Assembly: GCF_029962835.1 (NCBI RefSeq)
Contig: NC_080582.1
Span: forward strand, 15,756,032 to 15,820,031
Direction: 5' to 3'
Source of the DNA: Magnolia sinica
Lineage: Eukaryota > Streptophyta > Magnoliopsida > Magnoliales > Magnoliaceae
DNA: 64,000 bases
The notes beneath the pieces are model-generated. The model worked only from the letters and a program-made list of their open reading frames with translations, was not told where the DNA came from and made no database searches. Position numbers and translations under genes: made by a program. Numbering within the stretch: the first letter of the stretch is position 1; the number at the start of each line of letters is the position of its first letter. Shown piece after piece: positions 44,632 to 56,829 of the stretch.

Positions 44632-46118
44632 GCAGCAGTGGAGCCCAGGATTGGCTGTACAGGCTCCGCTCATCCCTTCCAAGGGAGGCGAGAGGTATGT
44701 TTATGATGGACAAGGCAGGCTTGGGAACCTTTCCCTGGGGATAGCGATCTCAGCCGTGGAGTCTTGTTTCCTTGCCCTTTTTCTGCCCTGTACTCCAATT
44801 TGTCATGGCTAAAATAAGGAATCATTCCCTAAGGCTGGGCCGGATGTTGTTTTGTTTTGTAGCACCTACAGCAGGCGTCTCCCAGCTGCCCAGCTGTTTA
44901 ATTTCTCCGGTCATTTGATTAGCAATCTCGTGAAGAAATTATAGATTGGTTATGTTGATCCCTGTCTCAAGCTCCTACCAGTTGCCTCTTTCAACGAAGA
45001 TCTCGGTGCCAGTCTCGAACCCTGAGGTGGTTCTAGTTATTCGTTCGGATTGCTCTTTGCATATATCCCGTAAGCTGCTGTATCTAGCCCTGTTGTTTGG
45101 TTAAGGAATGTTGTGATAAGTAATTGTATGTTGTTTTGGGGAAGGTTGTTGGTTGGTGGCTATATGTTGTGCTTTGTTGTTTGGGAGTTGTTGAGTAGTT
45201 TGGTGGGTGGAGTTGTTGTTCTTTGCTGGAGGCAGTGATCTGTGCAGTTGGTGTTTTGGGAGGCTGCTGCAAGTTTGGTTTTGTGTTGTGAGTGGTGGTC
45301 TGTGGCTGCTGGTTTAAACACAAAGTGCATCAGGTGGAGCTAGAGAGTGATGATGAGCTGTTGAGTGCTTGGCTGGCCCCAGTGTTTTGTTCATGTCGTC
45401 TGCTGGAGCAGGGGTCATTGGGCTAGGCTGAGAAGGTGGCTCTATAGGTCTGGTGGGCTGTCAGCTAGTTTATGGGCAGTAGTTGTGGGCTATCAGCTGG
45501 TTTGGGAGTGGGCTGTAAAGTGGGGTAAAATGTCGGTAGTTGCTTCCTATTAGAAATAAATAGTTTAGTGAGGTGTAGAGTGGAAGTTCGGAGGGCTTCG
45601 GTTGATTATCGGTGGCAATGGGAAAGAATGCAGAGGCAGAGTGAAGCATTTTGTGTTGGTTCTCAACATTTTGGTAACGGGAAGCCGTTTCTTGGTGGGG
45701 TTGAGTCTATATATGATATCATTTGCTGCAAAACAAAAAAAAGAAAAGAAAAGAAAAGAACAGAAAAACGATCCCCAATTGATTTTGGGATATCCCCATC
45801 AAAAAAAAAAAGAAAAAAAGAAGCACCTTGTATTTATAGACTTGGTAGCAGCAACTAGCTGTGGGAATGATTGAATCCCGATCAGAAGAGGAGCAGAGAA
45901 TGTCTCTTTGTTGCAGGTAGGCGAGGCTGGTGTGAATCTTTATTTTCTTCAGGGTGGCTATGGCATTTTGTTTTCTTCTTTCGTTTTGCTGATTAAGAGT
46001 TATGATAGGTGAGGCCCAATGTTTTTGTGGAGCCTACCCAAAAGTCCTGTTTGTACATCCTCTATTCATATTAACAAAGTTATAGGGGGTGTGATCCCAC
46101 TTTCAGGAAAAAAAAAAG
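44632..46118 (+). mobile_element. Probable 3' untranslated region and tail of the LINE
   Basis: No protein. It is GT-rich, with TTGTTGTTTGG-like words at 45100-45330, and has A-rich runs at 45730-45815. It ends TTGTACATCCTCTATTCATA...TTTCAGG plus an A-run (46109-46118), typical of plant LINE tails. It may contain the tail of a second LINE, since it is long for one 3' region. The 5' junction is at 40155; a matching target duplication was not recognised. Confidence 0.5.
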
Positions 46119-46892
46119 GTTTCAGAGAAATGGTTCCTTCCACATAATGGGATGAAAGTAGCTCAGACCTGTTTCCATTGCAATCCTCATTTTGGATGGC
46201 AGATGGTCACCATCTTTTCGGTGCACCTAAGATTGGCCCCTGGCCATTTATACATCTTTGTAGTGACAAATTTCTTTGCTCCGGAATTTCTCAGGATATT
46301 GTTGCGAAATCTCACAAAAAATAAATTTTTTATTATGAATAAATAAATATTTTAGGATTTTAATAATGAACTAGTTAAGTTCAACCTTGTTGAGAAGGAA
46401 AATTGTCAAACTATCCTCTTGTATTGTTTTTCTTTAGAAAGTAATGAAGTCAAAAAAATTCGTGGCAGCCCCGCAGTTTGTGTATGACATTAGCATGTCA
46501 AACATTTGCAACCAAACATAATAATCGCATGGACCAAAAATCTTTCTTTTGATGTTTTTAAGTGGTGTATATTATTTTGTTATGGTGCCTCATCATCCTT
46601 TTAGGTTGACCAAATGTTTGGTTCTACTCAACACCATGAGGTATTACATCTGTTGGACAGCTTGGATATTATAAAAATATGTAATGGGCCCCATAATTTT
46701 CTACTTCAACAATTTCTATAAAAAAGCAAGTGCAATGTGGGCATTATGGTAATTTCAGTGCTAAAAAACAGTCATTTCAGTAGGTAGGGGCATTATTTGG
46801 TAAATCCTAATTTGCGAGGAATTGTGGTAAAAATCCATAATTAAAATGTGAGATCTCTGTCTCAAACAACTACCAAAAGTAGAAAAGACCAA
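46119..46892. repeat. Duplicated spacer upstream of MITE and NB-ARC pseudogene 2
   Basis: 46165-46330 repeats 31560-31760. 46850-46890 repeats 23755-23795. Between them is AT-rich DNA without a recognisable feature. Confidence 0.6.
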
Positions 46893-47485
46893 GGGGTCAC
46901 TTGGCACCATGGATTTGGGGGGATTTCAAATCTCCTAATATGTTTGGCACCATAATGTAATTGGGGGTTTCAAATCAAGGGGATTCAAATCCCCTCGAAG
47001 AGGGGGGTCGAAATCCAAGGTGGAAGCTTGTATTACATCTAAAATCCTTCCAAGAGTTGCATGTGCAACATGTGTGTCACTTGGCTATTAATCTATTGGG
47101 CACATGGCTCACTGATGATATCCCAAAACAATTAGATTATCAACTGCTTCACTATAATTACTTTAATAGGATAATCTGCTCTGTCCAAACATTGCCCATT
47201 TAAATCAATGGTTAAAAATCATTGGTTAGTCACTCGGATGTGATCCTGTGCTTTGGGCAAAGTATATATTTCAACGGGCTTATTACAACCATTGTGTCAA
47301 AACATTACACACGTTCACTAATTAGAAATATTAAAGTTGATTTAGTAATTAAATTCAAACCCCTGTAAATATAGCATGCATGACTACTTTTGGATTACAG
47401 GGATTCTGAATCCAGGGTGCCAAACACAACGGGCAGATTTCAAATCCTGGGGGTTCCAATCTCCCAAACAGGCCATAAGGGCCTA
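46893..47485. mobile_element. PIF/Harbinger-like MITE (about 590 bp)
   Basis: Left end GGGGTCACTTGGCACCATGG followed by GATTTGGGGGGATTTCAAATC. The right part reads CAGGGTGCCAAACACAACGG and ends CCCAAACAGGCCATAAGGGCC. The ends are complementary in the TTTGGCACC words. It is absent from the equivalent place beside pseudogene 1 (about 23800), so it inserted after the duplication. Exact ends uncertain. Confidence 0.5.
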
Positions 47486-47489
47486 TTTG

Positions 47490-48245
47490 ACTGACTCACT
47501 GGTTAAGAAAAAAAAAAATTGCAAATTGGCCATGTAATGGGACCCAATTTCCAGACCTACCTCAACTTAGCTGATGCATTTTCACATAACCCAACCCAAA
47601 CTTTTATCCAACAGTGTCTGTTTCTCTGGATTGGATAAACATGATTAAGAGCATTGATTTAAAGAATTAAAGATCCCCACCATCGAATGATTGGGTTGGA
47701 CCAGTTGGGATTGGGATGAGCCTGGCCCAAGTTTCAGCCTTATCCATGGGTTGGGTTGAGTTCATTAGCTTGTGCCTCTTTTTTCTTCTTTTTTTAATTG
47801 TTGAGACACTGTCATCTATAATTTCATTGATGTAATAGAAAATTACATCCACATTAGGGGAACATAAATGAAACCTGAAAAACCCAACAAATTCATACAA
47901 AATAGCTAGGCCCCATAATAAAAACCATAAATAATAAAGACGGGTGGACCCAGTCTATCAGGAAAATAAAAGAAAAAATTGAGTCCTGCTTACTGCTGCA
48001 AGCATGATTTGCCAAGCAAACCTGTACTTGTTTACCTTTTACGAAATACATCCAAAAGAGCAACACATCCAATTTCTTCCTAAATTCATAATTCAAAGCC
48101 ACTAAGACTAAATCACCTAAATCCGATGGCACACCCTCGTCTTTCTGTGACACCGTAACACAAATAAAAGAGAATTACAATAGTTCAAGAAGAGCAGAAT
48201 AAAGAAGTAAACAGAGGTAGTTTAAGTATAGAAGAATCATTAAGT
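47490..48245. repeat. Flank downstream of NB-ARC pseudogene 2
   Basis: Collinear with 24010-24774, the same relation to the gene end as at pseudogene 1. Probably 3' untranslated sequence. No coding. Confidence 0.75.
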
Positions 48246-51200
48246 TGATGGACACCATTCTTTGAAATGGATGTTGCAAGGCTTGACGCTACCCTCCCAT
48301 TTTATGCTTTCCCACCATCTCAACTCACCTTGGATCTCGACTTCTGCTGCAGAATCATTTGTGTTATGGAGTGGAAGGTTATCCAGCATCGGGCATCCTT
48401 GAATCTTCAACTTCTTCGGCATCGACACGTGCCCACCGTGAATTCTTTTCAATTTGTGTAACTCCCAAAGACGTAAATCGACTAGCTGTGGAAGGAAATG
48501 CATTTTGCCCCACCACGTTGTCTTCTGCAAAGACCTTTTCCGGTCTACAACAGAATTTTATTGCAAGTAATTTGAGATTATGTAACTGAATGCTTGAAGA
48601 GAAGAAGTTGACGAGCTTCTGGCAACATTCCAAATGTATAAATGTATATGCTTTTGGCATGCGAAGCTCCCTATTCCAACCCGGCACACTGTTCTTAATT
48701 TGGCAAGATTGGACACCCTTAGATTTTCTAAACTGACTGCCGCATCAACATCTGCAGTTCCTCCGACTATGAGATACTCCAATTGATGGCATTTCTCGAT
48801 CCAGCATTCTTTAAGTTTGTCCATCTTCATGCTGACATTGGACAATGCCTTAACAAACACATTTCGATACAAATGAAAGAATTCTATCACCGAGAGAACC
48901 CCTCTAACACCATCCAGGGAATTCTTACCACCGCAAACCTCCAGGCATCTTTCATACCTCATAGACTAATCAAATCGAGTATAAATATGCTGGTAGATAA
49001 ATCACTTTCTTTTAAAATGAGCATATATATCCTTGTGGCCTCCCTCGCAGGGACAGACCAAGAAATGAAGTTTTAGAAAGCAGGATTCCCACAGATCAGG
49101 GCTTTGGTCCAAAGACTCGAAAATGCCGGCATCACTGACTGAGATGCGATGTCTACTGCTGTCTTGGAGCTATTCGTGCAACGAATTCAAGCCACATTGA
49201 TCCCAATTCAATTCTCGATCTTCTTGAGATGCTCCATTCCCAACAGGTCGAGGCACCGCATGGTAGTCAGATTGAAAATTTCGTGCGGGCGCTCTTCCAT
49301 TTTCGTGCCTGATAGATCAAGTGCCTCATGTTTTGGAAGTTCATCTGGGATGACCAGTGTCAGTAGAGAGTGACAACCCTAGAGCGAGAGCTGGGTGAAG
49401 TTGCAGGCACCTGAGATGTTGAGACGTCGGAGGCTTTGCATGTTGTGGAAGGATACCTCAACCATCTTCGTCAGGGGAGTTTGATGGAGATCGAGGATCT
49501 TGAGTTTCTGCATATCCTTTAAGAATGCAGGAAAATCGTCTAGCTTGCAGCAGCTCTGGAGTTTCAACAACCGTAATTCGCAAAGGCAGGACATGGATGA
49601 GGGGAGGGAAGAGATGCTTGTGGAAGAAAGGTCGAGGACTTGGAGTATGGTCATGTTCCTGGAAAAAACCATTTGGGATTTCTTGCAAGTGATCATTATC
49701 GTTGAGCAACAATGTCGAGAGAAGAGGGCAATCTGGAGAGCAAAATGGGAGTGTTTCTACCTGATTATTGGATAATGAGATCCATTGGCATGATTCTTTC
49801 CTATCAAAGTTGTACTTCTCTAGGAACATTTGAGAATCAATCACTTCCATCACATGAGAATTCATATCCACGTGATATTGTCCTCTTGAAGATCCCTCCA
49901 TTGTAAATTGCTCTTGTAGCCAATCCATAAATTCCCCTCGACCAATGACCTCGGCCTCAGATATTGACCAGTACTTCAGAATAGAAAATATTCAGGGAGG
50001 ATCACCGCCGTATGCGGGAGGGACTGCTCACTGAGACCACGACATGTAAGTGGCCCGTAAGGTTTATTGATAGACACCTTACTCAAGTCAAGAGAAAGGT
50101 ATGCACAACTACTCTAATCCAACTACGCCCACTGTGTGCCTGCCCTGACTTAGGCATCGGAGGGTCCCCGGCTACAACCGGCGCCCCTAGTGTCTCTTTG
50201 TTTTGCAGGTGCGCTACCGGGTAACAAGAGGAAGGGTAGGATCGACCGGATTACAGCATCAACAGGAGCCTAGGTAATTTGGTCTTGATGACACCAGGGA
50301 CAATAGCACCATGCATCTCTCTGCGAGCTCTTTGAGCAGTATATTCCCCAGTCTCTTGAAAGCCGCTTCATTATTCTCCTCATTGAAAGATCCATCTAAA
50401 AACCCCTCTGACCTCCAATACTCCTGTCAAGGAATCTCCATCAATGGAGCGTCCATTTCGACAGAAAAAGGACACGTAAGAGAAGCATTTCAAGACCATG
50501 TCTCCGGTTGTTGAGAAACCAATGCTGGCCATCACATCAGCTGCCTCTTTCTGTAAAAAATCCCAGGTGTCTTCTTTAGACCACTCCCCCAGCATGATAT
50601 TTAATTGGGCTTCCATTTCCTTACGAATTTCTCGGGATTGAGTTGTGATCATGACTTTGCTACCGCTGGTGATAGCAGGGGCCATGACTGGAACTCCCAT
50701 CTTTTTCAAGTTGATGCCTTCCCAAACATCTTCCAAGACGATGAGGAACCTCTGGCTGCTTAGCTTGGCTGAGATTCGTTTATCAGCTGTGGAGAAGTGC
50801 ATGAACTTTGGGATCTTCAATGCTTCCTTGATTCCCATTTGTACCTCCATTAAACGATTCCCTTTCCCCTTTTCATCCAACTCCATTAAAATCGGTGTCT
50901 GCCAATACTCATCAAAATTAAATGATCCTTCCTGCTCTTTTTGCTAACAGTGCAATTCTCCTCTGAATCTCGCTTGCATCTTCTCTGAAAAACACTCGAC
51001 CCCCGGTGCTCTTACTCTTATGATCACATCAAACGGATGACTAGATTCTCTGGATTCCTCCATCACCACTGCAACCACCTATCTCATGTTCCTCGTCTTC
51101 CCCACTCCCTCCCATCCCCAAACTGAGAACACTGAAATCTTGTCATCTCTCAAGCAGTCCCATATCTGTTGCCTCATGCGTCGTGACCAAGCACTTGCAA

Positions 51201-51249
51201 CCTCTCCTAGTCTGAGCTGTCGATCATCACCATCCCTGGAAGCTGCCAT
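48246..51249 (-). pseudogene. NB-ARC-LRR resistance-gene pseudogene 2
   Basis: Start at 51249 (MAASRDGDDRQLRLGE), identical in position to pseudogene 1. The Walker A GWEGVGKT is at residues 45-52, so there is almost no N-terminal signalling domain. Stops fall at codon 57 (51079-51081) and codon 102 (50944-50946). Then RFLIVLEDVWEGINLKKMGV (kinase-2), GSKVMITTQSREI (RNBS-B), DTWDFLQKEA (RNBS-C) and CFSYVSFF near 50470. After an inserted LTR fragment (49936-50264) come LRRs: ISLSNNQVETLPF, ILQVLDLSSTSISSLPSSM, LRLLKLQSCCKLDDFP and LKILDLHQTPL (49928-49379). Further LRR-like ends lie at 48962-48240, with at least three frameshifts. The intact protein would be a cytoplasmic immune receptor of the CNL-like type. 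Confidence 0.88.
49936..50264 (+). mobile_element. Truncated LTR fragment inside pseudogene 2
   Basis: Contains GACCTCGGCCTCAGATAT (49947) and GACTTAGGCATCGGAGGGT (50147), then GGCGCC and ends GCATCAACA. These are shared with the solo LTR at 42502-43167 (opposite strand) in the same order, so the two belong to related families. The 5' part is missing and no target duplication was found. It splits the region between NB-ARC and LRR. Confidence 0.65.
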
Positions 51250-51462
51250 CCCCTCTGGACGATCCCTTTCTGCAAAATTGGAATTCCTTGTTTTCGTAAG
51301 GGTGGAAATGAGAGCATGGGCTAGGCATGGCCTGCAAGCTTGGCCTTATCAATTTTCAAGCAGGTTTATAATTAGGCTCGAGTCATGTTAGACCAATCCA
51401 TCCCGACCTGACTTCAACCGGATTTTCTCTCTCGCTAATGGATTGCCTATTACACAATCCAA
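51250..51462. other. Upstream flank of pseudogene 2
   Basis: The first 45 bp match 25427-25470. The remainder has no recognisable feature. Confidence 0.5.
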
Positions 51463-51595
51463 TTTTTACCATGTGGAACTTTGCTGGCCCATTGTGATTT
51501 ATGTGTTAGATCCAAACAACCCTAAAAAGTAGGCACATCCAAAGCTCCAGTGGACGACACCACAGGTAGCAGTGGGAGTTGAAAGGCTAATTTAC
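51463..51595. repeat. Long target duplication, left copy
   Basis: 133 bp repeated at 63390-63522 with two mismatches (51471 A/G and one G/A near 51586). It flanks the Athila-like element. The sequence belongs to a MITE-like repeat whose remaining part continues after the right copy. The first 8 bp (TTTTTACC) may be partly LTR-derived at the right junction. Confidence 0.9.
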
Positions 51596-53752
51596 CGTGT
51601 TTGTGACGCAGGGCGTATTCACGAGCTTGGACTGGAAAAGGGTACTAAAGGCATGGATTTAACAGTCTGATGACACCAAAACATGGGATGGACTCCAGAG
51701 ACCCAAGATCGACAGAATTACACGTCAGAGATCAGAGAAAGTCCAGCCACTCATCTTAAACAGGCCTAAAAGACGTCCAGAATACAAGATCATAGGGTTC
51801 CCACCATCTGATCAAGTCGAAACTTCATACGTGGCCTGAGGACCATGAATTAACCGTACACATCAAATTTCAACCCTCAGATCCCAATAAAAGTGGCTCA
51901 ACGGACAGATCAGCCACTAAAACAGTGATATGGGGCCCACCTACTGTATGAATGCGCTTCATCTTCAGTCCCCACGGTTAAAATAAGATGAGTGAACGGA
52001 TGGACGGATCAGATTGTACACATACATCGCCTTGGAACCCGAACACGTGACGCGTGTATACGGGGTGGTATAGCACAGGGCGCACACCAAAATTCTGAAC
52101 CTCGGTCAGCAAGCGCTGACCGAGCTCTCCCTCTCCGACTCGACTTCTCTCCAGCGGAAGAAAACAGGGAGACGCGGGTGAGTCTTGTGGGCCACCACCG
52201 TGATGCAATGGACCGATCCGGACCGTCCATCAGAAGTCCTTGCCCTCTATCATCCTCGCCTAGATGGCAGAATTTCAAGAAACATCGGAGGCCGGCTGTT
52301 GATCGTCCAAACGGCAGACGGACGGTGGAATGAAACCGTTCATGGCCACGAATAAGCTGATCCAAAAATGGTCATGTCCGACCGATTTTTCGTGACTAAG
52401 CTAATGGATGAGTTGGATTTCTCAAATAACTATGATCAGGGGCCCCACCATCCGAACAGCGCAGGTACGTTATGCGTCCTGTTTACGCAGTCCGGAGGAA
52501 TCCGAAAATTTCGGACAGCTGTGGCCCATCATCCTTGATCGGATGAACGATCTGAACCATTCATGTGGAGCCCACGCTAGCCGAGACCCCAGCCATGAGG
52601 AAAGTTCTAAACCAAGCCTGTACAGCCATCCTAAAAACTCAAGCTAAGCGCAAGTGCGTTTCTGCGTTTAGTCTGCTGCGCACGCTGATGCGCACGCTTA
52701 TGGACTGCGATATATCTCAGCAACTATTTCGGACCCCGGGTCTCGGAGGACAACTCTATAAAGAGAGGAAGCTGGAACGTGGGGAGGGGTATTCAATTTT
52801 GGAAGGCTGGACGTGGATTGAGAGCGTAAGGAAAACAGGGAGACGTGGTGAGGCTGGCACATGTGACGGAGAAAGAAAAAGGAGAGGGTGGTTGCTGCTG
52901 CACGTCAGGGAGGACGGGGGGAATTGGCAGCGTGTGGAGTTGCTCGTTTTGGAGGATTGAAGGAAGAAAGGAAGAAACGTGAAGCGGGTTCTTTTTCTCT
53001 CTTTCCTTCTTATTCTTTTATTTTCCTTTTTATTTTTATTTTGTTGTTTAATCAGCCCATCCATGTGTGGCTAATCCTTTTAGCTAGGGCTAAGAGGAGA
53101 AGCCTGTAGCGAGATGGGAGACACTATTTCCTACTTTTCATTTAAATTTATGAACTGAATTTGTTTTTGAGTCGATTATTAAAGGAATATTTTCTTCGTC
53201 TTTAATGGTCTGTTGTGACTGAAATTACAATGGGTTTGCAATGGCTTTGAATATCTCTTTTTCACTTTTGATGTTTATGACGTCAGGAGGCCCTGTTGTT
53301 CACCATCGTCTCCTGGGCATGGTTGGATGATAGAACTCTTCCTAACTTTCATGTACTTTTGATTGGTTGGTAATTAGTTTAATCCTGTTATTTGCTTTGT
53401 CTCCTGGGCATGGTTAGATGATGGAATCCATTCTAATTCATATACCTTTCATCTCTTGAAAACCAGATCAAGTAAGTTCAGTTTGAATTCCATAATCCTT
53501 GATGCAGGCATAAGATCTCCCTGATCTCTACAAGTGGATCCTCTGAAACCCTAGTTTCCTTCCTCTGAATTCCTTAAGTTTTAGATAATTATTCCACAAT
53601 TATTTCTTAAATTCTATTTGGTTTAGATCACATCTTAGTCTAGTTCTAATTCTACTTGGTTTCGGATAACGTACGGGTTTCGGTCACTGTGGATTCGACC
53701 TCGGTCTTACCGAGTTATTACTACATCACAACCCTATACTTGGGAGTGAACA
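51596..53752 (+). mobile_element. 5' LTR of the Athila-like element
   Basis: About 2.16 kb ending TGGGAGTGAACA. It aligns with 61291-63397. TATA box at 52757-52763. Relative to the 3' LTR the first 82 bp are missing. The first 100 aligned bases differ at about 17 positions, the next 280 at only about 6. The 118-codon minus frame and 113-codon plus frame inside it are present in both LTRs simply because the LTRs are copies. Confidence 0.88.
52757..52763 (+). promoter_or_regulatory. LTR TATA box
   Basis: TATAAAG in CTCTATAAAGAGAGG, conserved at 62446-62452 in the 3' LTR although the 30 bp upstream differ strongly between the LTRs. Confidence 0.55.
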
Positions 53753-53758
53753 AGTTTT

Positions 53759-53776
53759 TAGGCGCCATTGCTTGAC
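53759..53776 (+). other. Primer binding site, Athila type
   Basis: TAGGCGCCATTGCTTGAC, six bases after the LTR end. It resembles the TGGCGCCGTTG... primer site usual for Athila elements, with several mismatches. Confidence 0.6.
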
Positions 53777-54501
53777 GATTACGTTTTTCTGAAATTAATT
53801 AGTTTTAGAATTAGTTCAAGATTAGGATTTTACTAACCTTAGTTTTTTATTTTTTATTTTTTATTTTTTATTTTTTAAACTAAATTGTTTCTGTTTTATA
53901 GGATCTTGACAAAAGTTTCTCAATTGGTAATTCCTTCCTAATCTCTCTACTTTTTCCTATTTTTAGAATTAGGGTTTAAATTTTAGAAATTTTCTAATTC
54001 TAGTTCCCTCCCTTCGTAGGAAATATTTTATTTTTAGATATTATTTTATTTCTTTCCCTTTTTAGAAATTAACTTTCTATTTTAGTAACTTTCTAATTCT
54101 AACTCTCTTAGAATCTAATTTGTTTCCTAATTTATTTTTAGAATTTTTGTTTAGAAACTAACCTTCCTATTTTGTAGGCCTTTAAGATAGAAATTTCTAA
54201 TTCGGTAAGCTCCTTCCCTACTTTCTATTTTTCAATTCTCTTTTAGTAATTTACTTTCTAGTTTAGGACTTTCCTAATTTATTTTAGAAGTTTTCACTTT
54301 CTTTTAGAAATTAGTTTACTACTACCTTTATTTTAAAGGATTGTTCCTCTTCTTTTAGAATCTAACTTATTTTATTTTTATTTTGCAGGTCCTTAACTTA
54401 GGACTCCAATTTGGTAATTTCTTTCCAACTCTCTCTTTCTTTCTAGATTTTCTTTTCCTTTTTTAGGATTAGGTTTTTAATTGAGGGCTGCGAGTGTTTT
54501 C
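53777..54501 (+). other. Leader of the Athila-like element
   Basis: Non-coding, T-rich. Contains five TTTTTTA units (53844-53879) and many TTTTAGAA/TTCTAATT words between the primer site and gag. Confidence 0.6.
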
Positions 54502-55560
54502 ATGCCCAAGTGGGCCCGTGACAACACTCGACGTCTCTTGACTGAAGGAGGATTGGTTGAGGGGTTGACTATCCATCGCAGGACTAGACACCGCTCAAAA
54601 TCCTCTGAGTTAACTGAAGTTATGGCTGAAGACCAACCTCCTCTACTTCCACCCAGGGTGGAGGATACCCAAGATGAGAATGAGGTGCATCAGGCACCCC
54701 CGCCTCGTACTTTACGAGATTATCTACAACCGGTGGGAGTGAGTACGCCCTCATGCATGATTTTTCCCGAAAATATAGGACAAATGGATATCAAGCCAGG
54801 AGTTATCCAACTCCTTCCCAAATTTCATGAACTTGAATCAGAAAGTCCATATTTACATTTGAAAGAGTTCGATGAGATTATAGCTACATTATGTTTTCCT
54901 AATGTATCTGAGGATACAATTAGGCTGAAACTCTTTCCTTTTTCCTTAAAAGAGAAAGCTAAGACGTGGTTACATTCACTGCGTCCTAGATCCATTGGCA
55001 CATGGAACGACATGCAGAGGAAATTCATAAAAAAATTCTTCCCACATCATAAAACGATTACCCTCAGAAAAGCGATCATGAACTTTGCACAAAAGGAAGA
55101 TGAAACATTCTTCTAATATTGGGAAAGGTTCAAAGATTTGGTCAGTTCATGCCCACAATACGGATTTGAAACGTGGCGCATTACAAATTTTTTCTACGAT
55201 GGACTGACATCTTCCATGCGCCAAATGGTCGAGACAATGTGTAATGGAGAGTTCATTAATAAAGATGTCGACGAGGTATGGGACTACCTCTACAGTTTGG
55301 CTGAAAAAACACAATCTTGGGACTATTACCCAAAGTCGAACACCACGTCTAGGCCGACTCAATTAAAGGAGAAAGGTGGATTATATCTCTTGAACGAAGA
55401 GGATGATCTCAAGTGTAAAGTGACTACGCTCATAAGGAAAGTTGAGGCCATGGAAGGAAAGAAGGATAAGGTCAATGAAATTGTTTGCGGCATCTGTGAT
55501 TGCAACATTCACACAATGAAAATTGTCCAACAATACCTGCCTTCGAGGAGTGTTGAATGA
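54502..55560 (+). pseudogene. Athila-like gag
   Basis: First ATG of the frame at 54502 (MPKWARDNTRRLL); ATG 54622 (MAEDQPPLLPP) is an alternative. The core holds GQMDIKPGVIQLLPKFHELE, LFPFSLKEKAKTWLHSLRP, a WNDMQRKFIKKFFPHHKTIT block and AQKEDETFF. A stop at 55114 (TAA where CAA is expected in the FFQYWERFKDL block) splits it, and the frame continues 55117-55560 with FYDGLTSSMRQMVE and NKDVDEVWDYL. It would form the particle core. Confidence 0.88.
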
Positions 55561-56829
55561 ACAAGCCAATGCCGTAAATAATTATCAAAGACCTTTCTGG
55601 ACCTAACTCCAATACATACAACCTGGAAAAATCATCCAAACTTTAGTTGGAGGAATGGAAAAACAAACTGCTACCCCTTTAGGTTTCTTCAATCAAAATC
55701 CAAATCAAGTGAAACCTCAAGAGGAACCGGTTTCAAAATCCTATACAAGAGCTGGCTCAGGCAATGCGGAATTACAGATTTTATGCCAAAGATAGATTCT
55801 CGTATGACGGTTATAGAAAAGGGGATGCTTCCTGCACAACCTCTCCCCAATCCTAAACCGCAGTACGAGAATAATGATCCTAGCTCTTCAAATCAGATGG
55901 GGCATACTAAATCCATCACCACTCTTAGGAGTGGGAAGATCATTGATAAAACTCTTAGGTTAGGCCCGAAAAGCCTCAAGAACCAAAAGAGGACAACAGA
56001 TGATGGATCCGGTGATGCCCCACAACAAGTAGGAACAGGAACTTCTAGAGAAGCCAGATTGCTCCATTCCCCAACGGTTGGTTTCACCAAAACCTCTCTC
56101 TAACTCTCGGGATATCCTAGAGGTGTTGAAACAGGTGAAAGTCAACATTCCTCTACTTGATGTCACTAAAGATACCTTCATATGCCAAATTCTGAAAGAC
56201 TTATGCACGACCAAAAGACGGAAAATTATTCAAAAGAAAATCTTCTTCGACCGAGAAAGTAAGTGCCATCTGAAGCAAGACGTGCCGCAGAAATTCAAGG
56301 ATCCCGGTAGCCCAACAGTATCATGTGTAATCAGGGACCATCGAATTGATCATGCACTTCTTGACTTAGGAGCGAGCGTCAATTTGATTCCTTACTCGGT
56401 ATACAAACAGTTAGGTTTGGGTGAATTAAAACCCACCCTAACCACACTACAACTTGCTGATCGCTCTGTTCGTGTACCAAGAGGGATAATTGAGGATGTG
56501 TTAGTCTAGGTCGATAGATTTTACTACCCTTTAGATTTTATCATCCTGGACACCGAACCCATCAATAACATGAGCACTCAGATTCCCGTCATTCTTGGTC
56601 GCTCATTCCATGCCACGTCAAATGCAATTATCAATTGCAGGAATGGTATCATAACTATGTCTTTTGGAAATTTGACATTGGAGTCAAACATTTTTTTCAA
56701 TAACGGCAGCAATGCAGAGGATGATGACGATTTCCACGACATTAACATAATTGACTCTTTCGTGGAAGATACAACTCCTGACCTTATCCTCCGACCATCT
56801 AGAGACATGCCCGACCCACTCCCATGATT
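55561..56829 (+). pseudogene. Athila-like gag tail and aspartic protease
   Basis: Linker 55561-56077 in several frames (TKSITTLRSGKIID near 55900 is a conserved Athila block). The protease frame 56078-56509 has LLDLGASVNLIPYSVYKQLG with the active-site D-L-G, then a stop at 56507 (TAG for CAG) and PVILGRSFHATSNAIINCRN in the frame 56570-56827. The active-site triplet is intact but the chain is split. Confidence 0.82.

Noticed and set aside
52009..52365. 118-codon minus frame and overlapping 113-codon plus frame, repeated at 61685-62058
   Set aside because: They are present twice only because they lie in the two LTRs; both strands are open over the same GC-richer stretch and no motif is recognisable.
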